The notes under the pieces were generated by a model that saw nothing but the letters and a program-made list of their open reading frames with translations, made no database searches and had not been told where the DNA came from. A program made the position numbers and the translations under genes. DNA of 30,888 bases from contig DATFVC010000057.1 of NCBI GenBank assembly GCA_035260485.1, positions 1 through 30,888 of the forward strand, written 5' to 3'. This DNA comes from VRUE01 sp035260485. Its GTDB lineage: Bacteria > Actinomycetota > Thermoleophilia > Solirubrobacterales > 70-9. Below, piece by piece: positions 8,489-16,155 of the stretch. Numbering within the stretch: position 1 is the first letter of the stretch; each line of letters opens with the position of its first letter.

Positions 8489-8588
8489 CGCGTTGCTGGG
8501 TTTTTCGCCAGATGGCCCCGACACTCGTTGAGTCGGCAGGGCGAAAAACAGGACGCCGCTGCCGCGAGGACACCCCCTCCCCCCGTCC
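8467..8588 (-). repeat. Palindromic repeat element, copy 1
   Basis: Perfect 26-bp outer arms (8467-8492 and 8563-8588) enclose a 70-base core. An inner stem pairs GTTTTTCGCC (8500-8509) with GGCGAAAAAC (8540-8549). Read on the minus strand the core carries AGCGGCGTC, GACTCA and CCCAGC in that order, shared with copies at 9442-9601 and 20499-20619. It lies in the divergent surE/truA spacer. No open reading frame is evident inside. Confidence 0.85.
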
Positions 8589-8608
8589 GCTCAGTCGCAC
8601 CACGAGAC

Positions 8609-8673
8609 GTGTCCGAGTTTATGGGTCCATATGGCGCCGAAAGCTCGGACACGCCCCCGATCGTGGGCATACT
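8609..8673 (+). promoter_or_regulatory. Putative leaderless promoter of truA with a 9-bp inverted repeat
   Basis: GTGTCCGAG (8609-8617) and CTCGGACAC (8644-8652) form a perfect inverted repeat with a 26-base loop. The right arm contains CGGACA (8646-8651), which is followed after 16 bases by CATACT (8668-8673). The truA GTG is seven bases further on. The arrangement suggests transcription starting at the initiation codon, with the repeat as a possible operator; both are inferred. Confidence 0.4.
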
Positions 8674-8680
8674 GCGGGCC

Positions 8681-9412
8681 GTGACCACGGTGCGGCTGGA
8701 CATCGAATATGACGGGACGAGCTTTCGTGGCTGGGCAGCTCAGCCTGGGCTGCGGACCGTGCAGGGGGAGCTGGAGGCTGCGTTGGCCACCGTGCTGCGG
8801 GAGCCGGTGCAGCTAGCCGTCGCTGGGCGCACGGATACCGGGGTTCATGCGCTGGGGCAGGTGGCGAGCTTCGTCACCGGTGCTGAGGTGCGGGAGGACT
8901 TGGCGCGGCGGCTGAATGGGGTCGGTCCCGACGACATTGCCGTTACCTCAGCTGCCGCGGCCGAAGACGGCTTTAACGCGCGTGCCAGCGCCAAGTCACG
9001 CAGCTATCGCTACAGGCTGCTCACCCGCTCCGCACCAAGCCCGTTCGAGCAGGGCCGCACCCTCTGGTGGCCTCACCGCATCGATTTGGACGCTCTGGAA
9101 GCTTGCGCCAGCGCACTCCCGGGCAACCACGACTTCACCGCCTTCACCCCGACCCAGACCGACCACGTCCGCTTCGACCGCGACATCCTCGCCGCCTCCT
9201 GGGAGCTGGACGGAGACATCCTCAGCTTCCGCATCACCGCAGACGCCTTCATGCGCAACATGGTCCGCATCCTCGTCGGCACCATGCTGGAAGCATCCGG
9301 GGGCCGCAGAACCCCCGAAAGCTTCATCGAACTGCTCGCGGGCGCCCCACGCTCGGCCGCAGGCGACACGGCTCCCCCGCACGGCCTGTACCTGGAGTCA
9401 GTCAGCTACTGA
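8681..9412 (+). CDS. truA: tRNA pseudouridine(38-40) synthase TruA
   Basis: The 243-residue protein begins VRLDIEYDGTSFRGWAAQPG and has AGRTDTGVHALGQV, the TruA signature with the catalytic aspartate in RTDTGVHA. Near the C-terminus FRITADAFMRNMVRILVG is the conserved family segment. TruA isomerises uridines 38-40 in the anticodon stem-loop of many tRNAs. GTG at 8681 is chosen because CATACT lies seven bases upstream; a second GTG at 8690 is possible. In many bacteria truA follows rplQ in the same direction. Here it faces rplQ, so local gene order has been rearranged, with a palindromic element between the two 3' ends. Confidence 0.92.
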   Translation: MTTVRLDIEYDGTSFRGWAAQPGLRTVQGELEAALATVLREPVQLAVAGRTDTGVHALGQVASFVTGAEVREDLARRLNGVGPDDIAVTSAAAAEDGFNARASAKSRSYRYRLLTRSAPSPFEQGRTLWWPHRIDLDALEACASALPGNHDFTAFTPTQTDHVRFDRDILAASWELDGDILSFRITADAFMRNMVRILVGTMLEASGGRRTPESFIELLAGAPRSAAGDTAPPHGLYLESVSY

Positions 9413-9441
9413 AGCCATGAACTGGCCGAGCTACTTGGATG

Positions 9442-9601
9442 GAGCTCGCCTAGCTCCCGAGTGGGAGGACAGGGGGCATCGCCGTGGCAGCGGCGTCTTC
9501 TTTTCGCCCACCGACTCAGCAAGAGAGACGAGCGCCGCTGGCGAAAGCCCAGCAACGCGGGGATGTCCCCTGTCCTCCCTACCGCCCAGCTAAACGAGCT
9601 C
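9442..9601. repeat. Palindromic repeat element, copy 2, between truA and rplQ
   Basis: Imperfect arms of about 45 bases (9442-9488 and 9555-9601) include matching GAGCTCG ends and GGGAGGACAGGGG/CCCCTGTCCTCCC. The core on the plus strand has AGCGGCGTC (9489-9497), TTTTCGCCC, GACTCA, GGCGAAA (9540-9546) and CCCAGC. The right arm extends into the last codons of rplQ, including its stop. It may serve as a two-way terminator for truA and rplQ. Apart from it, 9413-9589 holds no gene. Confidence 0.8.
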
Positions 9602-9943
9602 GAGGTAGACCATCTCGGTCGAGTCCGACCGCCGCGGCCCAAGCTTGACGATCCGCGTGTAGCCCCCAGGCCGCTCCGTGTACCGCGGCGCAACCTCCTC
9701 GAAGAGCTTGTGCACGATGAACTTGTCGTTGTGTAGCGTCGCAAGCGCCTGGCGGCGAGCGTGCAGGTCGCCGCGTTTGGCGAGGGTTATCAGCTGCTCG
9801 ACCTCGGGCTTGACCGCCTTCGCCTTTGCCTGGCTGGTTTTGATCCTCTCGTGCTCGATCAGCTGCTTGGAGAGGTTGGAGAGGAGGGACTCACGATGCG
9901 ACGCATTGCGACTCAGTTTGTTGCGTTTCTTGCGGTGGCGCAT
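9590..9943 (-). CDS. rplQ: 50S ribosomal protein L17
   Basis: The 117-residue protein starts MRHRKKRNKLSRNASHR and continues with LLSNLSKQLIEHERIKTS, both diagnostic for bacterial L17, a 23S rRNA-binding protein of the large subunit. Its length is normal. A GGAG site lies four bases before the ATG at 9943. It is the last gene of the minus-strand ribosomal block, 31 bases after rpoA, the usual position in the alpha operon. The final codons and TAG are part of the right arm of palindromic element copy 2, so the hairpin would begin within the coding sequence. Confidence 0.97.
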   Translation of the reverse strand: MRHRKKRNKLSRNASHRESLLSNLSKQLIEHERIKTSQAKAKAVKPEVEQLITLAKRGDLHARRQALATLHNDKFIVHKLFEEVAPRYTERPGGYTRIVKLGPRRSDSTEMVYLELV

Positions 9944-9974
9944 CGGGCTCCTCGGTTCCGCTCTCGCCGCCCGC

Positions 9975-10970
9975 TCAGTCCTGGCTCAGATCGAGGCCGC
10001 GGGCCTGCAGGGTCTCGATCACTTCCTCGATCGACTTCGAGCCGAAGTTGGGGATCGCGTTCAACTCTGAGCGCGTCTTGCGAACCAGATCGCCGACCGT
10101 CTGGACACCGGCCCGCTTGAGGCAGTTGTAGGAGCGCACGCCGAGCTCCAGCTCCTCGATCAGGATCTCGTCGAGCCCATTGTTCGCCGCGTTGCGGGCG
10201 CCATCGCCGCCCCCGACAGCGGCCAGGCCATCGCCGCCGGGCAGCGGCGCTGCGACCGCCTCACGGGCGGTCAGCTCCTCGACCCGCTCGGCGTCGGTGA
10301 AGATCGCAAGCGTCCCAATCAGGATCTCCGAAGCCTCGCGCAGAGCGGCGGCGGGCTCGATCGAACCGTCGGTCTCGAGATCCAGGGTCAGTTTGTCGAA
10401 GTCGGTCCGCTGGCCCACTCGCGCGGTCGCGACCGAGTAGGAGGCACGCCGGATCGGCGAGAAGATCGAGTCGATCGGGATCACGCCGATCGGCTGATCG
10501 TCAGACTTGTTTTCCTCTGCTGGCGAGTAGCCGCGGCCGCGGCCGATCGTCAGGTAGACCTCGAGCTTGGTTTTTTTCTCAAGCGTCGCGATCGGCGCGT
10601 CGGGGTTGAGTATCTCCACCCCCGAAGGAAGGTCGATGTCCTTGGCCTTGACCTCGCCCGGGCCGGTAGCGACCAGAGGCGCCTCAACCTCGTCGGCGTC
10701 CGTATGCATGCGAACGACGAGGTCCTTCAGGTTGAGGACGATGTCGGTGACGTCCTCTTTGACACCCGGCACGCTGGAGAACTCATGCGCGACGCCCTCG
10801 ATGCGGACGCTGGTGACGGCGGCGCCTCCCAATGACGAGAGCAGAACGCGCCGAAGGCTGTTGCCGAACGTGTAGCCGAAGCCCTTGTCGAGGGGCTCGA
10901 TCGTGAAGGTGCCGAGGCGGTCATCCGCCTTCTCTGCGGTTATACGAGGGACCTGAAAGTCAGTGGTCAT
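9975..10970 (-). CDS. rpoA: DNA-directed RNA polymerase subunit alpha
   Basis: The 331-residue protein has both alpha domains. The N-terminal assembly domain includes FTIEPLDKGFGYTFGNSLRR (about 22-41), used for dimerisation and for binding beta and beta'. The C-terminal domain (about 268-325) has IEELELGVRSYNCLKRAG and NFGSKSIEEV, the HhH fold that contacts UP elements and activators. The Gly/Ala-rich linker around residues 240-262 is a flexible tether. An AAGGA site lies four bases before the ATG at 10970. It stands between rpsD and rplQ as in the classical alpha operon. Confidence 0.98.
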   Translation of the reverse strand: MTTDFQVPRITAEKADDRLGTFTIEPLDKGFGYTFGNSLRRVLLSSLGGAAVTSVRIEGVAHEFSSVPGVKEDVTDIVLNLKDLVVRMHTDADEVEAPLVATGPGEVKAKDIDLPSGVEILNPDAPIATLEKKTKLEVYLTIGRGRGYSPAEENKSDDQPIGVIPIDSIFSPIRRASYSVATARVGQRTDFDKLTLDLETDGSIEPAAALREASEILIGTLAIFTDAERVEELTAREAVAAPLPGGDGLAAVGGGDGARNAANNGLDEILIEELELGVRSYNCLKRAGVQTVGDLVRKTRSELNAIPNFGSKSIEEVIETLQARGLDLSQD

Positions 10971-11008
10971 GAGTTCCTTGCTTATGGTGTTTCAGAATCG
11001 GGTCCGGA

Positions 11009-11629
11009 CTACTTGGAGTACAGCTCGACGATCAGCTGCTCCTGCACCGGCGCCGAGATCTCCGCGCGCTCTGGAAGGCGCAGGACCTTGGCGGTAAGCG
11101 AGTCATGGTCGGCCTGAAGCCAGGCCGGCACGGTTGAGACGAGCTCGGTCGCTTTGCGGATCGTATCCGTGGCCGCCGAGCCAGACTTGATCGAGATCAC
11201 GTCCTCGGGGCGCACTTGGTAGGAGGGAACATCGACGCGGCGCCCGTTGACCATCCAGTGCCCATGGCCAACGAGCTGGCGGGCCTGACGCCGCGAAGCG
11301 GCGAAACCGAGCCGCACGAGGACGTTGTCAAGGCGGGACTCGAGCAGGCGCAGGAGGTTCTCGCCGGTGACGCCGTCCTGGCGGGAAGCCTTGTCGTAGT
11401 AGGCGCGGAACTGGCTCTCCAGCACCTGGTAGTAACGGCGCGTCTTCTGCTTCTCCCGCAGCTGCACGCGGTACTCGGATTGCCGCATGCGACCGCGGCC
11501 GTGATCGCCGGGGGGGTAGGAGCGGCGCTCGACCCCACACTTGTCGGTGAAGCAGCGTTCGCCCTTGAGGAAGAGCTTCTGGCCCTCACGGCGGCACTGC
11601 TTGCACTGGGCGGAGGTATCGCGGGCCAT
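11009..11629 (-). CDS. rpsD: 30S ribosomal protein S4 (zinc-binding form)
   Basis: The 206-residue protein binds 16S rRNA early in 30S assembly and lines the mRNA entry channel. The N-terminus carries four cysteines, C9, C12, C26 and C31 (CKQC, CFTDKC), the zinc-ribbon form of S4. The S4 RNA-binding domain follows (RLDNVLVRLGFAASRRQARQ, then GHWMVNGRRVDVPSY). Its ATG overlaps the rpsK stop by one base (TGATG), implying coupled translation. S4 often autoregulates the alpha operon in other bacteria; no leader structure for this was identified. Confidence 0.97.
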   Translation of the reverse strand: MARDTSAQCKQCRREGQKLFLKGERCFTDKCGVERRSYPPGDHGRGRMRQSEYRVQLREKQKTRRYYQVLESQFRAYYDKASRQDGVTGENLLRLLESRLDNVLVRLGFAASRRQARQLVGHGHWMVNGRRVDVPSYQVRPEDVISIKSGSAATDTIRKATELVSTVPAWLQADHDSLTAKVLRLPERAEISAPVQEQLIVELYSK

Positions 11630-12030
11630 CAGACCCTCCTTCGCTTCTTCGGACGACAGCCGTTGTGGGCCTGCGGCGAGACGTCCTTGACCGTGGTCAC
11701 ATCGAGACCGGCGGCCTGCAGCGAGCGGATCGCGGTCTCCCGTCCGGAGCCGGCGCCCTTGGCGAACACCTCAACTTTTTCGAGGCCGTGTTCCATCCCC
11801 TTTTTGGCCGCCGCGTCGGCGGTGACCTGAGCGGCGAAAGGCGTCGACTTACGCGAGCCTTTGAAGCCGGCCGAGCCGGCCGACTCCCAGGCGATCACGT
11901 TGCCCTGGGTGTCGGTCAGGGTGACAATCGTGTTGTTGAAGGAAGTCTTGATGTGGGCCTGCCCATAGGCGATGTTCTTTTTGACGCGGCGCCGGGTGCG
12001 CCCTTTCGCGGGTTTTTTGGCTGCGGCCAT
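11629..12030 (-). CDS. rpsK: 30S ribosomal protein S11
   Basis: The 133-residue protein lies on the 30S platform near the mRNA exit. The family motifs are AHIKTSFNNTIVTLTD, GSRKSTPFAAQ and, near the end, PQAHNGCRPKKRRRV. I set the start at the ATG at 12030 because AGGGGA lies five bases upstream and the N-terminus (MAAAKKPAKGRTRRRVKKN) is typical; longer in-frame extensions run through rpsM. It follows rpsM by eight bases and its stop overlaps the rpsD start. Confidence 0.96.
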   Translation of the reverse strand: MAAAKKPAKGRTRRRVKKNIAYGQAHIKTSFNNTIVTLTDTQGNVIAWESAGSAGFKGSRKSTPFAAQVTADAAAKKGMEHGLEKVEVFAKGAGSGRETAIRSLQAAGLDVTTVKDVSPQAHNGCRPKKRRRV

Positions 12031-12038
12031 TTGGTCCC

Positions 12039-12422
12039 CTACTTCGCCGTCGGCGCCTTGCGCTTGCCGGCGACGCTCATCCGGCGCGGGCCCTTGCGGC
12101 CGCGCGCATTGGTCTTCGTCCGCTGGCCCCTGACGGGAAGGCCGCGACGATGGCGCAGGCCCCTGTAGGAGCCGATCTCCATCAGTCGTTTGACGTCCTG
12201 GGAGTGCTCGCGGCGCAGGTCGCCCTCGACCTCGCGGCGCTCGACTGCCTCGCGCAGTTTCACGACCTCGTCCTCGGTCAGATCCTTCACTGAAGTGTTG
12301 GCGTCGATCCCGGTCTCCTTGAGGATTTCCTGCGCAGTGGAACGGCCGATGCCGAAGATGTAGGTGAGCCCGATCTCGACCCGCTTGTTGACCGGGATGT
12401 TGATCCCCGCGATCCGTGCCAT
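12039..12422 (-). CDS. rpsM: 30S ribosomal protein S13
   Basis: The 127-residue protein begins MARIAGINIPVNKRVEIGLT and contains GIGRSTAQEIL and GSYRGLRHRRGLPVRGQRTK, all characteristic of bacterial S13. S13 sits in the 30S head and bridges to L5 on the large subunit. The basic C-terminus reaches toward A- and P-site tRNAs. It starts three bases after the rpmJ stop and its length is normal. Confidence 0.97.
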   Translation of the reverse strand: MARIAGINIPVNKRVEIGLTYIFGIGRSTAQEILKETGIDANTSVKDLTEDEVVKLREAVERREVEGDLRREHSQDVKRLMEIGSYRGLRHRRGLPVRGQRTKTNARGRKGPRRMSVAGKRKAPTAK

Positions 12423-12425
12423 TCG

Positions 12426-12539
12426 CTACCCCTGCCGCTGCTTGTGACGCGGGTTTTGGCAGATGACGAGGACCGCGCCATTGCGGCGGATCACCTTGCA
12501 CTTTTCGCACATCGGCTTTACGGAAGCTCGGACCTTCAT
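12426..12539 (-). CDS. rpmJ: 50S ribosomal protein L36
   Basis: This is a 37-residue gene, easy to miss because of its size. It begins MKVRASVKPMCEKCKVIRRN and ends HKQRQG. C11, C14, C27 and H32 form the zinc site of the C+ type of L36. L36 binds 23S rRNA in the large subunit. The ATG at 12539 is preceded by GGAG, which is close to the start codon. In most actinobacteria infA lies just upstream; here the 127 bases up to map are too short to encode it. Confidence 0.96.
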   Translation of the reverse strand: MKVRASVKPMCEKCKVIRRNGAVLVICQNPRHKQRQG

Positions 12540-12666
12540 CGCTCCGGGGTTGTATCGACAACAGGACTCCCGCACACCCCATGAATCGGGCAGGCAGGGA
12601 CGAACAAACGGCCCTCAGGGCCGACCGGGAAAGATAGCAGGGGACAGCTTGCGGCTGCTCTGCGAA
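12540..12666. other. Spacer between map and rpmJ; no infA
   Basis: No gene is seen in these 127 bases. On the minus strand it holds a short hairpin with a T-rich flank (12606-12623) and a small dyad GTTGT-CGAT-ACAAC about 16 bases before the rpmJ start. A promoter for the rpmJ-rplQ genes may lie here, but no convincing -35/-10 pair was found. Confidence 0.6.
12606..12623 (-). terminator. Possible weak terminator or attenuator after map
   Basis: On the minus strand CGGCC-CTGAG-GGCCG is followed by TTTGTT. The stem is short and the T-run interrupted, so termination would be partial. It lies 43 bases after the map stop and could separate the map transcript from rpmJ and the alpha-cluster genes. 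Confidence 0.35.
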
Positions 12667-13434
12667 TCACTCGTCCTCGTGCCAGGGCGTCAAGATCCTC
12701 GGCCCGTCGGCGGTCACCGCGATCGTGAACTCGAAGTGAGCGGCTAGGGAGCCGTCCTGGGAGTAAACGGCCCAGCCGTCGTCGCCCATGCGCACCAGCG
12801 GACCTCCGGCATTGACCATCGGCTCGATCGCCAGCACCGTTCCCTCCTCCAGCTCCGGCCCGCGGGCGGGGTCGCCGAAATTGGGGACCTGCGGGTCCTC
12901 GTGCATGTCGCGACCGATTCCGTGCCCGACCAGGGTGCGAATAACCGAGAGCCCCTCGATCTCAACGGCGCGCTGGATCGCCGCAGAGACGTCACCGAGC
13001 TGATTGCCCGGCTGCATCTGCTCAGCACCGGCGAACAGCGCCGCCTTGGTAACGGCGAGCAGCTTGCGCGCCTCGGGAGCGACCGCCCCAACCGGGACGG
13101 TGAGTGCCGCATCCGCCACCCAGCCGTCCTTGATGACTCCGACATCGATCGAGAGCAGGTCGCCGCGCTTCAGCTCGTAGGGGCCGGGGATTCCGTGGAC
13201 GACCATCGAGTTGGGCGAGGTGCAGATTGAGCCAGGAAAGCCACGGTAGCCCTTGAATGCGGGCTCCGCCCCCTGCGAGCGGATGAACTTCTCCGCCGCT
13301 GTATCCAGCTCCTTGGTCGTGACGCCGGCGCGCGCCTTGGCCGCCAGCATTCTCAGGCAGCGAACCAGGACCTCGCCCGAGGCCGCCATTTTGTCGACCT
13401 GCTCGGGGGTCTTCCTGACGATCATTCGATACAC
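12667..13434 (-). CDS. map: Type I methionine aminopeptidase
   Basis: The 255-residue enzyme removes the initiator methionine from new proteins. The five metal ligands are all present: D97, D108, H171, E204 and E235, in SIDVGV, VADAAL, GHGIGRDMHE, AIEPM and FEFTI. H80 lies in MVVHGIP. The length is that of the short type I form without an N-terminal extension. GTG at 13434 is chosen because GGGAG lies five bases upstream; ATG at 13425 is an alternative. It follows adk by 21 bases, as in the usual secY-adk-map order. Confidence 0.96.
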   Translation of the reverse strand: MYRMIVRKTPEQVDKMAASGEVLVRCLRMLAAKARAGVTTKELDTAAEKFIRSQGAEPAFKGYRGFPGSICTSPNSMVVHGIPGPYELKRGDLLSIDVGVIKDGWVADAALTVPVGAVAPEARKLLAVTKAALFAGAEQMQPGNQLGDVSAAIQRAVEIEGLSVIRTLVGHGIGRDMHEDPQVPNFGDPARGPELEEGTVLAIEPMVNAGGPLVRMGDDGWAVYSQDGSLAAHFEFTIAVTADGPRILTPWHEDE

Positions 13435-13455
13435 GCTAGCTCCCAGGCACAGGTG

Positions 13456-14136
13456 CTAGATCGCCTCGTCGCCTTCCAACTTCAACGTGGCAAGGGAGCG
13501 GCGCAGCTCGTCGGCCACCGCATCCGGGGCGGCGGCGCCGTCGATCCGCCTCAGCAGGCTCTGCCGGTCGTAGAGCTCGATCAACGGCTCGGTCTTCTCG
13601 TGATAGGTCTCGAGCCGGTGGCGGATCACCTCGGGCTTGTCGTCGTCGCGGACGATCAGCTCGTTGCCATCGACGTCGCAGACGCCTTCGCGCTCGGGCG
13701 GGTTGAACTCGACGTGGAAGACATGGCCATTCTCGACGCAGGTGCGGCGGCCAGCCAGCCTCCGCATCACCTCCTCGTCGTCGACGTCGATCAGCAGCAC
13801 CGCTGTCAGCTCGCGGTTCAGCTCGGCGAGCTTCGCCGCCAGCGCCTCAGCTTGGGGCACGGTGCGCGGGAACCCGTCGAGGATGAACCCGTCGGTCGCC
13901 TCGGCGGAGTCGATCCGTTCCCCGATCGCGCCGACGATCACCTCGTCCGGCACCAGGTCGCCGCGATCCATGTACTCCTTCGCCAGCCTGCCCAGCTCGG
14001 TCTCGTCGCGAACGGCCGCCCGCAGAATGTCCCCGGTCGCGTAATACGGCAACTGCAGGTCTTCCTGCAGCCGCTCGCCCTGCGTGCCCTTCCCGGATCC
14101 GGGAGGGCCTAGGAGAACGAGGTTGAGCTCAAGCAT
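13456..14136 (-). CDS. adk: Adenylate kinase
   Basis: The 226-residue enzyme interconverts ATP + AMP and two ADP. The P-loop GPPGSGKGT is at 10-18, the AMP-binding segment ATGDILRAAV at about 33-42, and GFILDGFPRT at 83-92. The LID (about 130-167) is of the long type with GRRTC, NPPEREGVC and DVDGNEL. Where zinc-binding Gram-positive enzymes have Cys-x2-Cys, this one has C133-x2-N136, then C153-x2-D156. One zinc ligand is therefore replaced, and metal binding is doubtful. The C-terminal tail is slightly longer than usual. It lies between secY and map. Confidence 0.96.
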   Translation of the reverse strand: MLELNLVLLGPPGSGKGTQGERLQEDLQLPYYATGDILRAAVRDETELGRLAKEYMDRGDLVPDEVIVGAIGERIDSAEATDGFILDGFPRTVPQAEALAAKLAELNRELTAVLLIDVDDEEVMRRLAGRRTCVENGHVFHVEFNPPEREGVCDVDGNELIVRDDDKPEVIRHRLETYHEKTEPLIELYDRQSLLRRIDGAAAPDAVADELRRSLATLKLEGDEAI

Positions 14137-14181
14137 AAAGGGGAACGCCGGGTTGACAGCGGGCGCGGCGGATGGGACAGC

Positions 14182-15456
14182 CTATTTGAGGAAGCCCTCG
14201 TAGTTCCGCATCATCAGCTGCGCCTCCAATTGCTTGACCGTATCGAGCGCTACGCCGATCACGATCAGAATCGAGGTGCCGCCGAAAAAGAAGTTGGCCG
14301 AGGTCTGGCTGATCAAGATCGTCGGCAGCGCCGCCACGGCGCCCAGGTAGAGCGCGCCCGGGAAGGTGAGGCGGGAGAGGATCCGATCCAAGTACTCCGC
14401 GGTCGGTCGCCCGGGACGCACGCCGGGAATGAAGCCCCCGTATTTCTTCAGATTGTCGGCCTGGTCCACCGGGTTGAAGGTGACCGCCGTGTAGAAGTAG
14501 GTGAAGATGATGATGAAGAAGACCTCGCCGACCACGTAGGCCCAGCCGTTGGGGCTGAAGAAGGCCGCAAAGTTAAGCGCTGCCGGGGTATTGAGCAGCT
14601 GGCCGATCGTCGGCGGGAAAGCCATGATCGAGGCGGCGAAGATGACCGGGATGACGCCCGCCATGTTGACCCGAAGCGGCAGGTAGGTGGACCCGCCCGA
14701 AGTCATTTTGCGTCCGACCATGCGTTTCGCGTACTGGACCGGGATGCGGCGCTGTCCCTCCTGGACGAAGACGATCGCGACGATCACGGCCAGCGCGATG
14801 AAAGGCATCATCACGACGAAGACCTGATCGGGGTTGGTCCACCAGGCCGTGAGCCCATTTGGAATGCGGGAGACGATCGAGGCGAAGATCATCAACGAGA
14901 TGCCGTTGCCGATGCCGCGCTGGGTGATCAACTCGCCCAGCCACATCAGCAGCGTGCAGCCGGCCGTCAGGCAGATCACGATCAGCAGGACTTTGGGGCC
15001 GGTCAAGCTGCCGAGAACGTTGCCTCCCCCGGCCTGGTTGCCGAAGGAGCGAAAGAGGAAGACGTAGCCGAAGGACTGGGCAAAGGCGAGCCCGACGGTC
15101 AGGTAGCGCGTGTACTGGGTGATCTTCTGCTGGCCAACCTCGCCCTCTTTCTGCAGTTTCTCCAGCGACGGCACGACCACGGTCAGCAGCTGCAGGATGA
15201 TCGAGGCGGTGATGTAGGGCATGATCCCCAGCGCGAAGAGGGATAGGCGCGAGAGACCGCCGCCCGAGAAGAGATTGAGGAAGCCAAGGATGTTGCTGCC
15301 GGCGAAGTTGTTCCCCAGTTCCTTGACCGCGTTGGCGTCAACTCCCGGCGCCGGGATGTAGGCGCCCAGCCGGTAGAGCAGCAGCATTGCCGCCGTGAAC
15401 GCAAGCTTCTTGCGGATGTCCGCGACGCTGAAAGCGTTCGCAATAGTCCTGAGCAT
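14182..15456 (-). CDS. secY: Protein translocase subunit SecY
   Basis: The 424-residue integral membrane protein forms the pore of the SecYEG channel for export and membrane insertion. Around ten hydrophobic helices are visible. Typical segments are LGIMPYITASIILQLL, the loop TQRGIGNGISLMIFASI and PGVRPGRPTAEYLDRIL. Its ATG overlaps the rplO stop by one base (TAATG), so translation is coupled. The spc-cluster location and 45-base gap to adk are standard. No truncation is seen. Confidence 0.98.
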   Translation of the reverse strand: MLRTIANAFSVADIRKKLAFTAAMLLLYRLGAYIPAPGVDANAVKELGNNFAGSNILGFLNLFSGGGLSRLSLFALGIMPYITASIILQLLTVVVPSLEKLQKEGEVGQQKITQYTRYLTVGLAFAQSFGYVFLFRSFGNQAGGGNVLGSLTGPKVLLIVICLTAGCTLLMWLGELITQRGIGNGISLMIFASIVSRIPNGLTAWWTNPDQVFVVMMPFIALAVIVAIVFVQEGQRRIPVQYAKRMVGRKMTSGGSTYLPLRVNMAGVIPVIFAASIMAFPPTIGQLLNTPAALNFAAFFSPNGWAYVVGEVFFIIIFTYFYTAVTFNPVDQADNLKKYGGFIPGVRPGRPTAEYLDRILSRLTFPGALYLGAVAALPTILISQTSANFFFGGTSILIVIGVALDTVKQLEAQLMMRNYEGFLK

Positions 15457-15983
15457 TACGGCTCCAGAGTGTGACAGGAACCGCCGGCTGCCTCGATCTT
15501 CTCTTTGGCGGCCGCGCTGAAGGCGTGCGCGTGGACATCGAGCTTCTTTGAGATCTCGCCGCGGGCGAGGATCTTGACCGGGTCTGAGCGCTTCGCCAGG
15601 CCCTTCTCCTTGAGCAAGTCTGGCGTGACCTCGGCGCCCGCATCGAAGCGCTCCTCGAGATCGGCGACGTTGACCGGCTGGGTCGCGGTGCGGAAGTTCT
15701 CGAACGGCATCGACTGCTTTTTGTGCGGGCCGCGCAGCTTTCGCATCCGCATGTGGATCGGGTTCTGACCGCCCTCATAGCCGGCCTTGCGCTTACGGCC
15801 CGAACGCGCTCCGGCGCCCTTGTGCCCGCGCCCGGAAGTCTTCCCCAGCCCGCTGCCCTCGCCGCGGCCGATCCGCTTGCGCGGCCGTTTGGAGCCCGGC
15901 TTCGGCGACAGGTTATGAAGCCCGATCTCCAACGACCGCTCGCTCGGCGCGTCGTCTTTGGCTTTCGCAGCTTTCTCAGCCAC
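15456..15983 (-). CDS. rplO: 50S ribosomal protein L15
   Basis: The 175-residue protein is a late large-subunit assembly protein. The core begins HNLSPKPGSKRPRKRIGRG and continues GSGLGKTSGRGHKGAGARSG and FEGGQNP-like YEGGQNPIHMR. Its C-terminal part ends IEAAGG, typical of L15. GTG at 15983 is chosen; the start overlaps the rpmD end by eight bases. Longer in-frame extensions would cover rpmD entirely. The first 25 residues (AEKAAKAKDDAPSE) are a modest extension compared with short L15s. Confidence 0.95.
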   Translation of the reverse strand: MAEKAAKAKDDAPSERSLEIGLHNLSPKPGSKRPRKRIGRGEGSGLGKTSGRGHKGAGARSGRKRKAGYEGGQNPIHMRMRKLRGPHKKQSMPFENFRTATQPVNVADLEERFDAGAEVTPDLLKEKGLAKRSDPVKILARGEISKKLDVHAHAFSAAAKEKIEAAGGSCHTLEP

Positions 15984-16155
15984 CGTCGACCTCCACCAGA
16001 TGCGACACAACCCGCAGCTGCCCCTGCAGCTGCGGAGAATCTTTCCGCTCAGCGGAGCTCCCGATCTTCCCCAGCCCCAACGCATAAAGCGTCGCTTTCT
16101 GGCTTGGGTTGCTGCCGTTAGCCGACCGAATCTGCTTGACCCTGATCGCGCTCAC
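15976..16155 (-). CDS. rpmD: 50S ribosomal protein L30
   Basis: This 59-residue gene fills the space between rpsE and rplO on the minus strand. Translation gives IRVKQIRSANGSNPSQKATL, then ALGLGKIGSS and VSHLVEVDGG, matching bacterial L30 (RS-x-IG-x-Q-x2-T; LGLxKIG; VxHLVxV). L30 binds 23S rRNA in the large subunit. The GTG start overlaps the rpsE stop (GTGA, four bases), and its TGA overlaps the rplO start region by eight bases. A 10-bp inverted repeat (16012-16035, CCGCAGCTGC and its complement) lies within the coding sequence. Confidence 0.95.
   Translation of the reverse strand: MSAIRVKQIRSANGSNPSQKATLYALGLGKIGSSAERKDSPQLQGQLRVVSHLVEVDGG

Noticed and set aside
8467..8588. Possible CRISPR-like repeats among the palindromic copies
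   Set aside because: There are single, widely separated copies with no regular spacers and no cas genes; the structure is palindromic, not an array.
8437..8703. N-terminal extension of SurE upstream of 8452
   Set aside because: It would begin inside the palindromic repeat, and SurE proteins start at the RVLLTNDDG motif; a -10-like box lies just before the chosen GTG.
7712..9412. A 566-residue plus-strand reading frame through surE and truA
   Set aside because: Only its last 243 codons are TruA; the earlier part is antisense to surE and crosses a palindromic element, with no family resemblance.
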